Translations under genes and position numbers: made by a program
Part shown: positions 8,491 through 17,395 of the stretch, piece by piece
Numbering within the stretch: position 1 is the first letter of the stretch
Layout of the letters: the number at the start of each line of letters is the position of its first letter
Source of the DNA: Clavulina sp. PMI_390
Taxonomy: Eukaryota; Basidiomycota; Agaricomycetes; Cantharellales; Hydnaceae
NCBI GenBank assembly: GCA_015039315.1
Contig: WIDE01000082.1
Location: 31,581 to 48,975 of the forward strand
Direction of reading: 5' to 3'
DNA length: 17,395 bases
The notes under the pieces: model-generated
Database searches by the model: none
What the model saw: only the letters and a program-made list of their open reading frames with translations
Told to the model about the DNA's origin: nothing

Positions 8491-9947
8491 ATGAACACAG
8501 AGCTCGGCATCCAGCCAGACGAACTCGATACGTGTGATCAGCTTCGAGAGCTTCTCTGTCCTATCGAGGTAATTCCTCCTGAGATCATCGGCCATATCAT
8601 CGAATGCACTGCAGAGCCTGTACATGCCAGCGTCCGTCAGATACTGCGGCTATCCCACGTGTCGGCCAGGTGGCGGTCAATCACCTTATCACACTCTCGC
8701 CTTTTCATCCACGCAGATTGGACACGCTGGGCTCCCGAGTTAATTCGACTCTGGTGCAAACGTGCCAACTATCAATCCCTTTCAATCGGGCTCGACGATA
8801 AATCCATCAATTCATTGTATGGTGCGCTCCGTGACTGGGATGGCGATGAGCTCGATGAGTCTTCGTCATCAGACCTGCCCTACATGGATCAGCTCCTCGA
8901 AACACTACATCAAGCCATTCCACATGCCGAAAGTCTCGTAGTCGTATCTGATGGTCTCCCTTCTCTTGCAATGCCCATTCTAGAGCGCGTCTTTGCCGAG
9001 CCACGGCCGAAGATGCAGCGCCTCAAGCTCAGTTTACCGGAAGAAGGCAGGGGCCCAGGAGACAACACAATCACCATCACTTGTCCAAATCTCCGCTGGC
9101 TATCCGTATGCGGAGTGTACCTTCGCGGCGGGATGCCTCCTGTAAACCTCAACACTTTGGAACTCCATGACCTTTACTCGACGGACCCCCAAGTGACGCT
9201 ATCCACGCTCTACGGAGAAGTCTTTACATTCTGTACAGCTGCGAAAGAACTCACCATCAGGATGTGGGGCAATTTGGAGATTATTGGCCCCAACTGCACG
9301 CTTCCCAATGTTGAGAAACTATCTCTATTTCAAGGAGGAAATCTCTACTCTCTTTTCCCCTACAAATCCATTATGGGTCACCTGGAGCTTCACAGATTAA
9401 GAGAGGTGTCCCTCGAGATTCACAAGCTTCTTAGCCTTGATGAGATCCCCACAATGCTGGTAAGAAATCATATCCCTCACATCCTCTAACTTATTAGTAA
9501 GATCTCATATCCTTCTGAACGTCACACTAGGCGGCACTTCCAGACTCTGTTTCTCACCTTGGAGTTTGTTCAATTGCACGAGAGGAAGCTACCGCTGTTC
9601 CGCTGAAAATCGTGACTGCCATGCTCTTGAAGGATTCAAGCAGCGCGCAGCTCCTGCCCAGACTGACTCATCTAGAGTGCTCGTTGGTGCTGTTAGAGGA
9701 TATTATCTCGTCTGGAGAACTCGCGGGGTTGTCCAAGAAAGCGCCCCAAATGGAGCTGGAGGAAGTCTTGATCAAATTGGTGCAGCGGCGAAAGCTCGCG
9801 CGCGTTCAGCTGCCGCTGGTCTCGCGAACCTGCATCGAGCAGGCGGCCGAATATGGCGCGAAAATTGAGGTTATGAAATCTGCTTTGGATATCTCAGTGT
9901 ATGTGCTCACTCTGTTCCTCCGATTCTAGAGCGCGATCGATATCTGA
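8491..9947 (+). CDS. F-box protein, tandem array member 1
   Basis: Exons 8491-9459, 9531-9869 and probably 9930-9947 (441 residues). F-box at about residues 25-75: PIEVIPPEIIGHIIE, then LRLSHVSARWRSITLS and LF. This motif binds Skp1 and brings substrates to an SCF ubiquitin ligase. Next comes ADWTRWAPEL, a Ser/Asp-rich variable loop near residue 120-130 (DELDESSSSDL), the array-wide HQAIPHAESL, and several leucine-rich-repeat-like strands (RLKLSL, LRWLSVCGV, LNTLELHDL). Intron 1 (71 bases, phase 0, GTAAGA...CTAG) follows TML. Exon 2 holds LEEVLIKLVQRRKLARVQLP, conserved in all copies. A second intron (9870-9929, donor GTTATG) is inferred from the paralogues; if it is retained, its own acceptor TAG is the stop and the protein has 455 residues. 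Start at 8491 is the only ATG ahead of the F-box in this exon. Substrate unknown. Confidence 0.85.
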
Positions 9948-10157
9948 GGCTGTTATGGCGTTAAATATCTATACGTCGACCTGACGTTGTCGTATGGTGG
10001 GAGATGGCCAATTGGTTTGTGCGTGGTTGCATCGTTCCGGTAATACAACGACAAGATGATAATTCATTAATAGGTCCACAATTTCAGAGTGCTCTTGTGT
10101 ATCGTATAGATTGGAAGTGAGTTCCTCGAGGTTGCCTGCGGCATTCTGGGAGGGCTA
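9948..10157. other. Intergenic between F-box genes 1 and 2
   Basis: With the element that follows, about 325 bases separate the stop of gene 1 from the ATG of gene 2. No gene, TATA box or RNA seen. A minus-strand open frame spanning 10084-10491 is antisense to the promoter and F-box of gene 2 and is not credible. Confidence 0.5.
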
Positions 10158-10196
10158 GAACAAAGTTCTGGTGAGGCTGCCAAACACGTGTACACC
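10158..10196 (+). promoter_or_regulatory. Conserved 5'-flank element of F-box gene 2
   Basis: GAACAAAGTTC at 10158-10168, then GCTGCCAAACACGTGTACACC. It contains CACGTG (10185-10190), a bHLH core not shared by the gene 1 copy. It starts 115 bases before the ATG; compared with genes 1 and 3 about 80 bases between element and ATG are missing. Confidence 0.5.
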
Positions 10197-10272
10197 AAGG
10201 CGTACCGTGCTTACGCTTTGCAACCAACCTGAAGAGACGGGAAAGTCCTTGCCACAAGACAAGCGGGAAAAA

Positions 10273-11715
10273 ATGGCCCCAGAACCTCAAAAGCTTTTCA
10301 GGGGAGTTCTCAGTCCCATTGAGGCACTGCCACCCGAAATCATTGGTCATATCGTCGAATTTTCTGTCGCTTCTACCAATGTGCAACCTGAAGATTCGCA
10401 CCAAGTGCTCCGTCTGTCGCATGTGTCGGCCACGTGGCGCACAATTACACTGTCGCACTCCCGTCTCTTTGATCGTGCGGACTGGACTCACTGGGCGCCT
10501 GAACTACTGCAACGTTGGTGCGAGCGAGCCAAGTATCATTCGCTCTCAATTCGACTGGAGGGAGAAATCATGCACGCTCTATCCACCACCATCGAGCACG
10601 AACAGATTCCTCGTCAAGACAATCATTCGCTGCCGGATATGCACCGTGGCACGCTGCTGCTCAAGGCATTGCGTCAAGCAATCCCACATGCTAAAACTCT
10701 CGACGTGGAGGCATATAATCATTCTCGAGACGCGCTCCATGTCCTAAGGAAGCTTCTAGCTGAGGAAATGCCTCTTATGTGGGCTCTCGAGATTGACTTA
10801 CCAGATGAACACCTGGGCCCAGAAGACGCTCCACTAACGATCATCTGCCATAACTTGCGCTGGCTGTCTGTCTCTGGAGTTCATATTCACTCCCCTGCGC
10901 CTATATCGACAATCAACACTCTCAAGTTTTGCAATATTTATACGGACAACGAAGAGATGCGATGGCCTACCCTCTATGGCAACATCCTTACAATCTGCCC
11001 CGCGATTAGAGAACTTTCTCTCAGATTCTCATCAGAAGGACTGATTATCGGGAACAACATCTCCCTCCCCCATGTCCAAAAACTATCCATTCTCCAGGGA
11101 GGATACCATGTCGACACCGTGCCCCAGGTCACGTCTATACTCAACCTCTTCCAGCTTCCGAGCTTGGAAGAGCTCACTCTTGAAACCTACCGTATTCCAC
11201 TTCAATACTACGATCGTATGTTGGTGAGCAGTAATTATTCTCACCGACACAGGCCCAATGGCACAATCTGATCTGCTTCTGAACACCCATAGCTCGCTCT
11301 TCCCCACTCTATATCTCATCTCCGTCTCCGTTGGATTTCACGCAGTCAAGCCTACACTCTTCCACTGACTACTATACGTGGGCTGATCGCTCGGCCAGGG
11401 GCCACGCTCTCCCTGCCCAACCTGCGACATCTCGAGTGCTCGTTGGAGAGGTCATCCACGAATGATCGGTCACACGAGCTTAACGCTCTGTCCATGCCGC
11501 ATCTCCAAATAGAGATTGAGCAAGTTCTCATCAAGATGATCAAAGAGAGGAAGCTCGCCGTGATCCATCTACCGATCATCTCGCAAGGTTGCATCGAGCT
11601 CGCTGCTCAGCATGGCGTGGAGGTTCAGGTGATTAGGTTCTGATAGCCCGCGCTCAACTCAATATCCTGACATTCTATCTCCTTTCCGCTCCAGGGCGAA
11701 TATTTTTTCTACTAG
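10273..11715 (+). CDS. F-box protein, tandem array member 2
   Basis: Exons 10273-11223, 11293-11628 and probably 11695-11715 (435 residues). F-box at residues 14-66: SPIEALPPEIIGHIVE, LRLSHVSATWRTITLSHSRL. The conserved ADWTHWAPELL and RQAIPHAKTL follow, then LRR-like strands (ALEIDLPDEH, LRWLSVSGVH). The variable loop (around residues 105-128) is not acidic here but rich in His, Gln and Asn. Intron 1 (11224-11292, GTGAGC...CATAG) is at the same codon as in the other members. Exon 2 ends HGVEVQ. A second intron (11629-11694, GTGATT donor, CTGAC branch-like, CTCCAG acceptor) would add the terminal exon GEYFFY; without it the protein ends VIRF. ATG 10273 chosen: no other in-frame ATG lies upstream before a stop. 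As an F-box protein it should act as an SCF substrate receptor; target unknown. Confidence 0.85.
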
Positions 11716-12004
11716 GGGTATCACCTTCAAGTTTCATTTACTATGCATGATGCCTAAAGAGGTGCAGGTGGGACCACTCAAGTAGGCACTCGAGATCAAG
11801 AGGTAGCAAGTGATCTGAGAAATACTCGTTGGGCTGATGCGATAGTTAAGGGGTGGGATGAAGAGACGACGGAGGACTACGGTCGGAGCTGGGGGATGTT
11901 ATCGGACTCTTGGCGGAGCGGCTAGGGGGGATGAAGCCAGTTCCATATACAATGCGTCATGTCGATTCCTTTATACCTCCAATCTAAGCATGTTCTCGTA
12001 GGTA
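11716..12004. other. Intergenic after F-box gene 2
   Basis: 289 bases with G-rich stretches (11850-11935). No coding signal on either strand; no TATA box near the following element. Confidence 0.45.
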
Positions 12005-12048
12005 GGAACAACGATCTCGAAGAGCCTGCCGAACACATGTACATCCAT
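12005..12048 (+). promoter_or_regulatory. Degenerate extra copy of the F-box 5'-flank element
   Basis: GAACAACGATC (12006-12016) in place of GAACAAAGTTC, followed by GCCTGCCGAACACATGTACATCC. The order and spacing match the element before gene 2. It stands 1,848 bases after the gene 2 copy, nearly the same as the 1,860 between gene 1 and gene 2 copies, so it marks the expected start of a duplication unit. Confidence 0.45.
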
Positions 12049-12076
12049 AGTGCTTCACAGTAGAATCCAGAACAAG

Positions 12077-12291
12077 ATGAGTGTGGAGCCAAGCAACTCG
12101 CTAAATAGACTGGGCGCTAGTGAAGTCTTTCCTCACAGATTTCCCATCGAGAGGCTCCCAGCAGGCGATGAGAGCCTCGGAGCGGTGTTGGATACTTATT
12201 TTTATATTAAAATTCCTTTCAGAAGAAAATCCTCCAAAGAGATGCAGCCGCGCCTCTGCAGCATGAAGGTTGGTCAATGCTTGACGCCGCT
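12077..12291 (+). pseudogene. Probable relic 5' end of an F-box paralogue
   Basis: An ATG at 12077, at a distance from the preceding element like that in gene 2, opens a frame with SEVFPHRFPIERLP, which resembles the PIEALPPE start of the F-box. The similarity then fades (ESLGAVLDTYF) and no WR.ITLS core follows. It lies between the degenerate element at 12005 and the good element at 12292, so it looks like the truncated remains of an extra array unit. The match is short, so this is a moderate call. Confidence 0.4.
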
Positions 12292-12330
12292 GAACAAAGT
12301 TCTCGTTACCAAACAATCATACATAGAATC
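12292..12330 (+). promoter_or_regulatory. Conserved 5'-flank element of F-box gene 3
   Basis: GAACAAAGTTC at 12292-12302, then TACCAAACAATCATACATAG. It starts 198 bases before the ATG at 12490, close to the 193 of gene 1. Further shared blocks between the two flanks (TACTCCCA, then a T-run with GGTCCTC / GGTACTC) show that the whole leader, not only the dyad, is duplicated. Confidence 0.5.
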
Positions 12331-12489
12331 GCCTCCGGGTCTGCATCGCCCAGCGTCTATTCATCTAGCATACTCCCATCTTGTCCTGCCATTCGAGAGA
12401 TTTTTGGTCCTCTTCGACTGTAGGGGGCACCTCTCGGCTTGCTAAGTCCGGCCGATTTTGTTGTTGCACATAAGTCGAAGCTCGAGAAG

Positions 12490-13937
12490 ATGAACCCGAA
12501 GCTCCAGACCCCGTTGGATAAACCCGCGATCTGTGAACGTCCTCCACAAAAGCGTCCCTTCCCGGTTGACTCCTTTCCACCCGAGATACTTGGACACATC
12601 ATCGAATGGACCGCACAGCCTCAACATTCGGACACCAGCGCTGGCCAGATACTATGGATGTCCCAAGTATCCGCTAAGTGGCGCTCCATCACCCTGTCCC
12701 ATTCTCGCCTTTTTACTCATGCAGACTGGGCACACTGGGCTCCTCCATTACTCCAGCTTTGGGCTGAGCGTGCCAAGGATAGACCTCTCTCAATCCGACT
12801 CAATGAGGCAGCCGTCAATCCCCTTTACCGCGCGCTCCGCCATTCATCTTCAAGAGACGACGACAGTGGCTCAGACTTGTATGCAAGCTACAAAAGGGCC
12901 CTTAAGACATTGCGTCAAGCGATCCCCCACGCTGAAAGTCTCGAAGTGAAGACCTACGAGAGGCCCCATCGCGCACTTCTTGTCATCAGGGATCTTCTGG
13001 CAGAGGCACGCCCTCACATGCGCCGCCTCAAGCTCACCCTGCCAGTTGAACATCGGAACCCAGAGGAACCTCCCATCTCCATCATCACCCCCAACCTACA
13101 ATGGCTATCCCTATCCGGAGTTCACGTTCACTCTGAAAAGCCCCTCTTAGAGCTTGCCGCACTCGAATTTGATGATATCTTCTCAACTCAACGAACCATG
13201 GTGTCGTACGCGGTACACGGTACGATCTTCACGTTCTGTCCTGCCGTGAAAGAACTATCCTTCAAGTTCGCATACAATGTGGCAATCACTGGCGACAAGA
13301 TCCCACTTCCCAGTGTCCGTAAACTACACCTTGCTCAAGGACAGGATCTCACAACCATCAATCCATACAAGTCCGTCCTTGATGTTTTTCAATTTCCCGG
13401 GTTAGAAGAGTTATCCCTTGACGCCCTCAACCTCGACCTGGATAGCTGCGCTGACATGCTGGTGAGCATGTACCCCCATACTGACCCATATTCATATGCT
13501 TGATCTGACATTCCTCTGGACATATTGCCCTAGGCTGTCATTCCCAAATCTACCTCCCGCCTCTGTATCGGGTTCATCTCACCCAGCGAGGCCGCCACCG
13601 TGCCTTTAACGGTCGTAACGGAGCTGCTTCGTCGGCCAAGCGGTGTGCTACCAGCACCCAAACTACGCCAATTTGAGTGCTCATTGAAATCGACGAAGAT
13701 GCTGCCGCGTGATATCAAGTCCGCGAAACCCCGTCAAGTAAAGCTTGAGGAGGTTCTTCTCCAGATGATCAAGGAGAGGGACCTCGCGCGGATCCGACTC
13801 CCGCTTGCCTCGCCAGCTTGCGTCGAGATGGCCGATACCCATGGAGTTGAGCTCGAGGTGCGAAAATTTGTCCTATAATGAACCTTCTCTCTCATCAGTT
13901 TCCTCGTCCCCCCTATTAGAGTCAGCATGTGTGCTGA
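12490..13937 (+). CDS. F-box protein, tandem array member 3
   Basis: Exons 12490-13461, 13534-13857 and probably 13920-13937 (437 residues). F-box at residues 24-76: FPVDSFPPEILGHIIE and QVSAKWRSITLSHSRLF; here P-V-D-S replaces P-I-E-x of the others. ADWAHWAPPLLQLW follows, a Ser/Asp loop (SSSRDDDSGSDL) near residues 119-130, RQAIPHAESL, and LRR-like strands (RLKLTLP, LQWLSLSGVHVH). Intron 1 (13462-13533, GTGAGC...CCCTAG) is at the array-wide site after DML. Exon 2 contains LEEVLLQMIKERDLARIRLP and ends HGVELE. A second intron (13858-13919, GTGCGA donor, CTATTAG acceptor) would give the last exon SQHVC; read through, the protein ends VRKFVL. ATG 12490 is the first in frame. Expected to bind Skp1 as an SCF receptor; substrate unknown. 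Confidence 0.85.
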
Positions 13938-14547
13938 ACGCGATGAGACTACGCGAGATGCCCGAGGACTATATCCCACTATCGTCGGTTGCATACTCGA
14001 TCCTTGTCTTTCCACACTTAATGAATTCTTATTCTGACAAATGACCACGCTCCCAAAAGTTCTGCTCATTTCCCTTGGATGAATCAGCTCATATTACTAG
14101 GGGTCTCATAAGACGCACAAGCATCAGATTTCAACCTGTGTTCTTTTGCAATATGGGGTGCGCGCCGACGCCGCTGGAGATATGGTCGTCCACGTCCTCA
14201 TAGTTGGCATGGGTCGTGTTTTTATCGTTCCCTCATGTGTAGGTATCCCTGGGCTTCTTATGTACTACTCTTAGTGATGAACCATGAGTAGAGTGTGATA
14301 CAACCGAGCGCTACTTAGTTGGCATGGGCAAACTCATGCTTGCACCCTAAATTTGGTAGCCTTCATCCCCGATCTCTTTTGTGATGCCTAACCCATTTCT
14401 TGATCATGGGCTCGCTACAATTGATTTTATTGGAAAGATTGCCATGATTAGCTCTTGTGAGGTACATTCGGGTCGATCCAGAGAAGGACAAGCGCCGGAG
14501 CCAAATATTGCACTAGGCTCTCTTTCACCATCCCACTTATCCACACC
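13938..14547. other. Intergenic between F-box genes 3 and 4
   Basis: 610 bases. The 13-mer TAGTTGGCATGGG occurs twice (14201-14213 and 14316-14328), which could be chance. No copy of the GAACAAAGTTC element and no TATA box. It presumably includes the 3' UTR of gene 3 and the promoter of gene 4. Confidence 0.45.
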
Positions 14548-16170
14548 ATGACTGAAAAAATTGTCGAGATGGTTAAAGCCGTGAAAGAAGGAGTCGCTCA
14601 GATCACCTCTTACCTCGCTTCTACCTCGCTGCCTCCTCACATCTTGAGCCCAAACGCCGGGGGCGCTCTAGCTCGGCACACACTTCAAAACGAGATTCAG
14701 GAGCAATTGGAATCCATAGCTACGGACAGGCATCAAATCGAGCAGATGCTACAGCTCCTCGAACCTTTGCCAAATAAACTCGCCAGCAGCGAATCCTCCC
14801 TGAAAAAACTCCTTTCTCCTATCGAAGTGCTCCCACCTGAAATTATTGCCCAGATCATCCAATTTAGTGCGCAATCCCAAGACCCATGCCAAATTCTCTC
14901 CCTAAGTCAGGTTTCTTCCACATGGCGCCTGATCACTCTATCATACTCTCAACTCTTTACCCGGGCGGATTGGGCGGACTGGGCCCCCGAGCTACTCCAA
15001 CTCTGGGGTGAACGTGCTAGATGCCGACCCCTCGAGATTGTCATCGACGAAGACGCCATTTGCCGGCTATGTAGCGCGTTGAATGATGAATCTGATAGTG
15101 ACGATGGTGATTTGCGGCTCTCATGTGCGGTCCTCGACGCATTACGTCAAGCCATTCCTCATGCGGAATGTCTGGATGTGAGATCACACGACTATTCTGA
15201 ATATGCGGTCATGCTCCTGGAGGATCTTCTTGATGAAGCGCGACCAGCCCTCCGGCGTCTCAAAATCAGTCTGCCGGCGGGAGCCAGAAGTGTGGGTACA
15301 TCAATAGAGATTGACTGCCCCGGTTTACGGTCGCTTTACGTCTATGGAGCCCAAGTATGCTGCGAAGCTCCCCTTCAAGAACTCGTCACTCTCGAGCTTC
15401 ACGGGCTCTATTCGCCAGCCCCTGAAGTAGAGTGGTCCAGGTTGTGCGGCCCTATCCTTACTTTGTGTCCAGCGGTGGAATCTATCTCCATAACATTCTC
15501 GGGCGATTTTATCATCACGGGGCCGAAACATGTGCTCCCCAAAGTTAAGAACTTATCGCCGTGCAGCTGGAAACGAGTTCGAACTCTGCGTCCCTACCAG
15601 TCTCTATTAGACATGCTAGACCTTCCCATCTCGGAGAAACTACGCATTCAGGTTCCGCAAATTGAAGGTCTCGTTGATGTTCTGGTGAGGCCCTATTTAC
15701 TCTCCTTCAGCCTATCATGTTACCTCACAAATCTAAAATTGTTCTCAGCGTAAACTTCCAAGCTCTCTTGCTCATCTACATATCATTTCGGTCGCAAAAA
15801 GGGACTTCGTCACGCTTCCCCGAAAGGTGGTGGAGTGTCTGACTTCAGGGTCGACCAGTGTGCTACTCAGCCCTGGATTAACATGTCTCGGTTGCTTTGT
15901 GTCAACGCCCGCGCTGAAAGCAAAACTGTCGCGACACGAAGTAAGAGCACTGACTGGGCAACCTGAGTTCACAAATCTCAAAGGGGGACTTATGACGTTG
16001 TTGGAAGCAAGGAAGCTCACTCGCGTTACTTTCCCAGTAATTTCGCAAGCACTAGTTGATTTAGGTCGTCAACACGACGTCAGAGTGATGGTTTGTGGGT
16101 TTCTCGACAAACTGAACTACTTTCTTTCTCACTTTTCTACCTCAAATTATAGGGTCAGTACAAGGGATAA
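14548..16170 (+). CDS. F-box protein with N-terminal coiled coil, tandem array member 4
   Basis: Exons 14548-15684, 15749-16090 and probably 16153-16170 (498 residues). It differs from its three neighbours by about 70 extra N-terminal residues: a first helix (EKIVEMVKAVKEGVAQI), a Pro-rich link, and a heptad-like helix at about 46-76 (LQNEIQEQLESIATDRHQIE). The F-box follows at 90-137: SPIEVLPPEIIAQIIQ, QVSSTWRLITLS. Then come ADWADWAPELLQLWGERA, an acidic loop (NDESDSDDGDL), RQAIPHAECL and LRR-like strands (RLKISLP, LRSLYVYGA). Intron 1 (15685-15748, GTGAGG...CTCAG, phase 0) is at the shared site after DVL. The second intron (16091-16152, GTTTGT...TTATAG) gives a last exon GQYKG; if retained, 551 residues ending at 16267. 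Its 5' flank lacks the array element, so it is likely controlled differently. Coiled coils before F-boxes are common in Agaricomycetes and may mediate dimers. Confidence 0.85.
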
Positions 16171-17029
16171 AGAGATTGGGTTATTGAGTGACCCTTCTTC
16201 ATTGGAAGTTGATCGCAGAAGCGATGTTCTGCAGGCCAATAGGTGCTACGTGAACCCTGTACTGTGATTCAGCAAGGTTGATTCGTAGTAACTTGATTAA
16301 TTTATAACTTGAAACGTTCTTTATATGACTCAGTGACAAAGAGATGTGAATTCTGAGGTACTGTTGGTATCAGTCTGTGTGAGGAGCTTCCTTCTGCTTT
16401 CTCTGGCTTTCACCTAGGTAAAACGTCCGCACAACGCCAAGGTATGATTGATATCTTGATTGGTTTCACTTGAGTTCTCGTGTTTCTCGCTCAGCCGTAG
16501 GGATTACAATACTCGAGGCATATAGTGATGCTCAATCCGTTGAGTGCCTTGCTTCAGCGCGTCACGCTACCTAATGAACTCCAATGGCCAGTCTTCACAC
16601 AGTTATAATATTCGGTCTCAAGGGAGGATGTCGAATTTGATCGAAAATATTAAAACTCCATTAGCTGCAAAACGGTTTATCTCTACGCGATCACCGAGTC
16701 TTTACAAGAGCCCAGAGGTATCGCCAGGCCCAAGCATACAGTTTTTGTCAGTCTTCATCCATCATCCTTGGACATATCCCCCCCTAGATTCCATAGTAGA
16801 TGAGAGTGAGTGGCATATATACCACATCACATTTGGAGAGGATATTTGAATTTCTGTTTTGTACCTGATAGCACCACGCTTGGAAGGAAGCGTCACTAAA
16901 CATGACTGCTTCGATTCAGGGGAAAGATCACGCGGCTCCCCTCTAGTAGTTTTATGCCATTGAAAGGTACCAACGCGGCTTGGCAAGTCAGTCAACTTAC
17001 TGAGGACCGTTCTTGTGGTGAAGTTTCGA
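16171..17029. other. Intergenic between F-box genes 4 and 5
   Basis: About 860 bases up to the TATA box of gene 5. If the last intron of gene 4 is retained, its coding region extends to 16267. No array element GAACAAAGTTC. Open frames 16544-16849 plus and 16762-17238 minus lack any domain; the latter owes a valine run to the ACC repeat and starts inside gene 5. Confidence 0.45.
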
Positions 17030-17037
17030 TATATAAG
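17030..17037 (+). promoter_or_regulatory. Probable TATA box of F-box gene 5
   Basis: TATATAAG on the plus strand, 208 bases upstream of the ATG at 17238. The distance implies a leader of roughly 170 bases. The only clear TATA box seen in front of a member of the array. Confidence 0.4.
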
Positions 17038-17176
17038 CGCCAGCGCCAAACAAAGCACCAGCCATGACCTGCACCTCAAGGGGTTGAGTGGCGTCCGATG
17101 TGTACTATTATGTAGCGTAGTATGAGTCGGATATGGGGCGCCGGGTCCTGAAGGGCCTAACTTGCTCTGAATAAAA

Positions 17177-17194
17177 ACCACCACCACCACCACC
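17177..17194 (+). repeat. (ACC)6 microsatellite
   Basis: Six perfect ACC units in the presumed leader of F-box gene 5, 44 bases before its ATG. A candidate length-variable marker. Confidence 0.85.
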
Positions 17195-17237
17195 TCAATC
17201 ATACTTCCTCGACGACTGTCAGAGCAACCCCAAACCA

Positions 17238-17395
17238 ATGGCCAGGCGACCCGAAGACTTTAATTCCCCCTTCAACGCGTTTCCAACCGAAACCATAGGT
17301 CAGATAATCGAGGGCAGTGTACAACCTGAAGACACGCTCCAGATACGACATCTGTTGCAGGTGTCTTCTCAGTGGCGGTTAATCACCTTATCCCA
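17238..17395 (+). CDS. F-box protein, tandem array member 5 (3' partial)
   Basis: Starts at ATG 17238 and stays open to the end of the window (52 complete codons). The protein begins MARRPEDFNSPFNAFPTET, then IGQIIEGSVQ, LLQVSSQWRLITLS, matching the F-box of the four preceding genes position by position, with F-N-A-F-P-T-E in place of P-I-E-x-L/I-P-P-E. QWRLITLS is closest to gene 4 (TWRLITLS). It is shorter at the N-terminus than gene 4 and has no coiled coil. The rest, including the introns shared by the array, lies beyond the window. Its existence shows that the array continues to the right. Confidence 0.8.
   Translation, partial: MARRPEDFNSPFNAFPTETIGQIIEGSVQPEDTLQIRHLLQVSSQWRLITLS

Noticed and set aside
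10084..10491. Minus-strand open frame of 135 codons before and within F-box gene 2
   Set aside because: It is antisense to the conserved F-box and to the duplicated 5' flank; the frame is a shadow.
12050..12445. Open frame of 131 codons as a separate gene before F-box gene 3
   Set aside because: Beyond the short F-box-like start it has no family features, and it runs through the conserved 5'-flank element of gene 3; treated as a relic.
16762..17238. Minus-strand open frame of 158 codons opposite the start of F-box gene 5
   Set aside because: Its ATG is antisense to the start of gene 5, the valine run comes from the ACC repeat, and there is no domain, membrane pattern or splice signal supporting it.

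Overview
The window looks like nuclear DNA of a filamentous basidiomycete (Agaricomycetes). Genes are cut by many short GT-AG introns (56-112 bases), and the protein families (Agaricomycete-type F-box proteins, MYND-finger proteins, a DUF6534-like seven-helix membrane protein) are typical of that group. The intron density suggests Cantharellales/Rhizoctonia-like fungi, but that is a guess. There are no bacterial operons, CRISPR arrays, or rRNA or tRNA genes that I can see.

Left part (1-2798): two tandem, same-strand MYND zinc-finger genes. Only the end of the first is in the window, and one of its zinc-binding cysteines is replaced by leucine. The second (830-2798) is readable over five exons but carries an in-frame stop in exon 3 and frame breaks in exon 4, so it looks like a decaying copy. 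Then comes about 2 kb of mostly unassigned sequence, with one possible coding relic near 4191-4523.

Middle (4798-6680): a gene that looks like broken scraps in any single frame, but reads as one uninterrupted 301-residue DUF6534-like membrane protein when 15 small introns are removed. Several exons are only 12-32 bases. At 7563-7942 on the minus strand lies a two-exon gene for a 104-residue single-pass membrane protein, possibly of the B12D/NDUFA4 type. Its own promoter has a TATA box, a CCAAT box and a perfect TGACGTCA site.

Right part (8491-17395): a head-to-tail array of at least five F-box paralogues (four complete, the fifth cut by the window edge). The four complete ones share a main exon with F-box and leucine-rich-repeat-like region, a phase-0 intron after a conserved (M/V)L(V) stretch, a second exon with a conserved C-terminal helical region, and probably a second phase-0 intron before a terminal exon of only five or six codons. 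The first three also share a 5' flank with the dyad GAACAAAGTTC. An extra copy of that flank and a relic F-box start lie before the third gene. The fourth has a different 5' region and an added N-terminal coiled coil. F-box proteins normally recruit substrates to SCF ubiquitin ligases through Skp1, and the variable outer parts of this array suggest diversifying substrate receptors; that is inference.

All exon boundaries come from reading splice signals and keeping frame by eye; no transcript data or database search was available.
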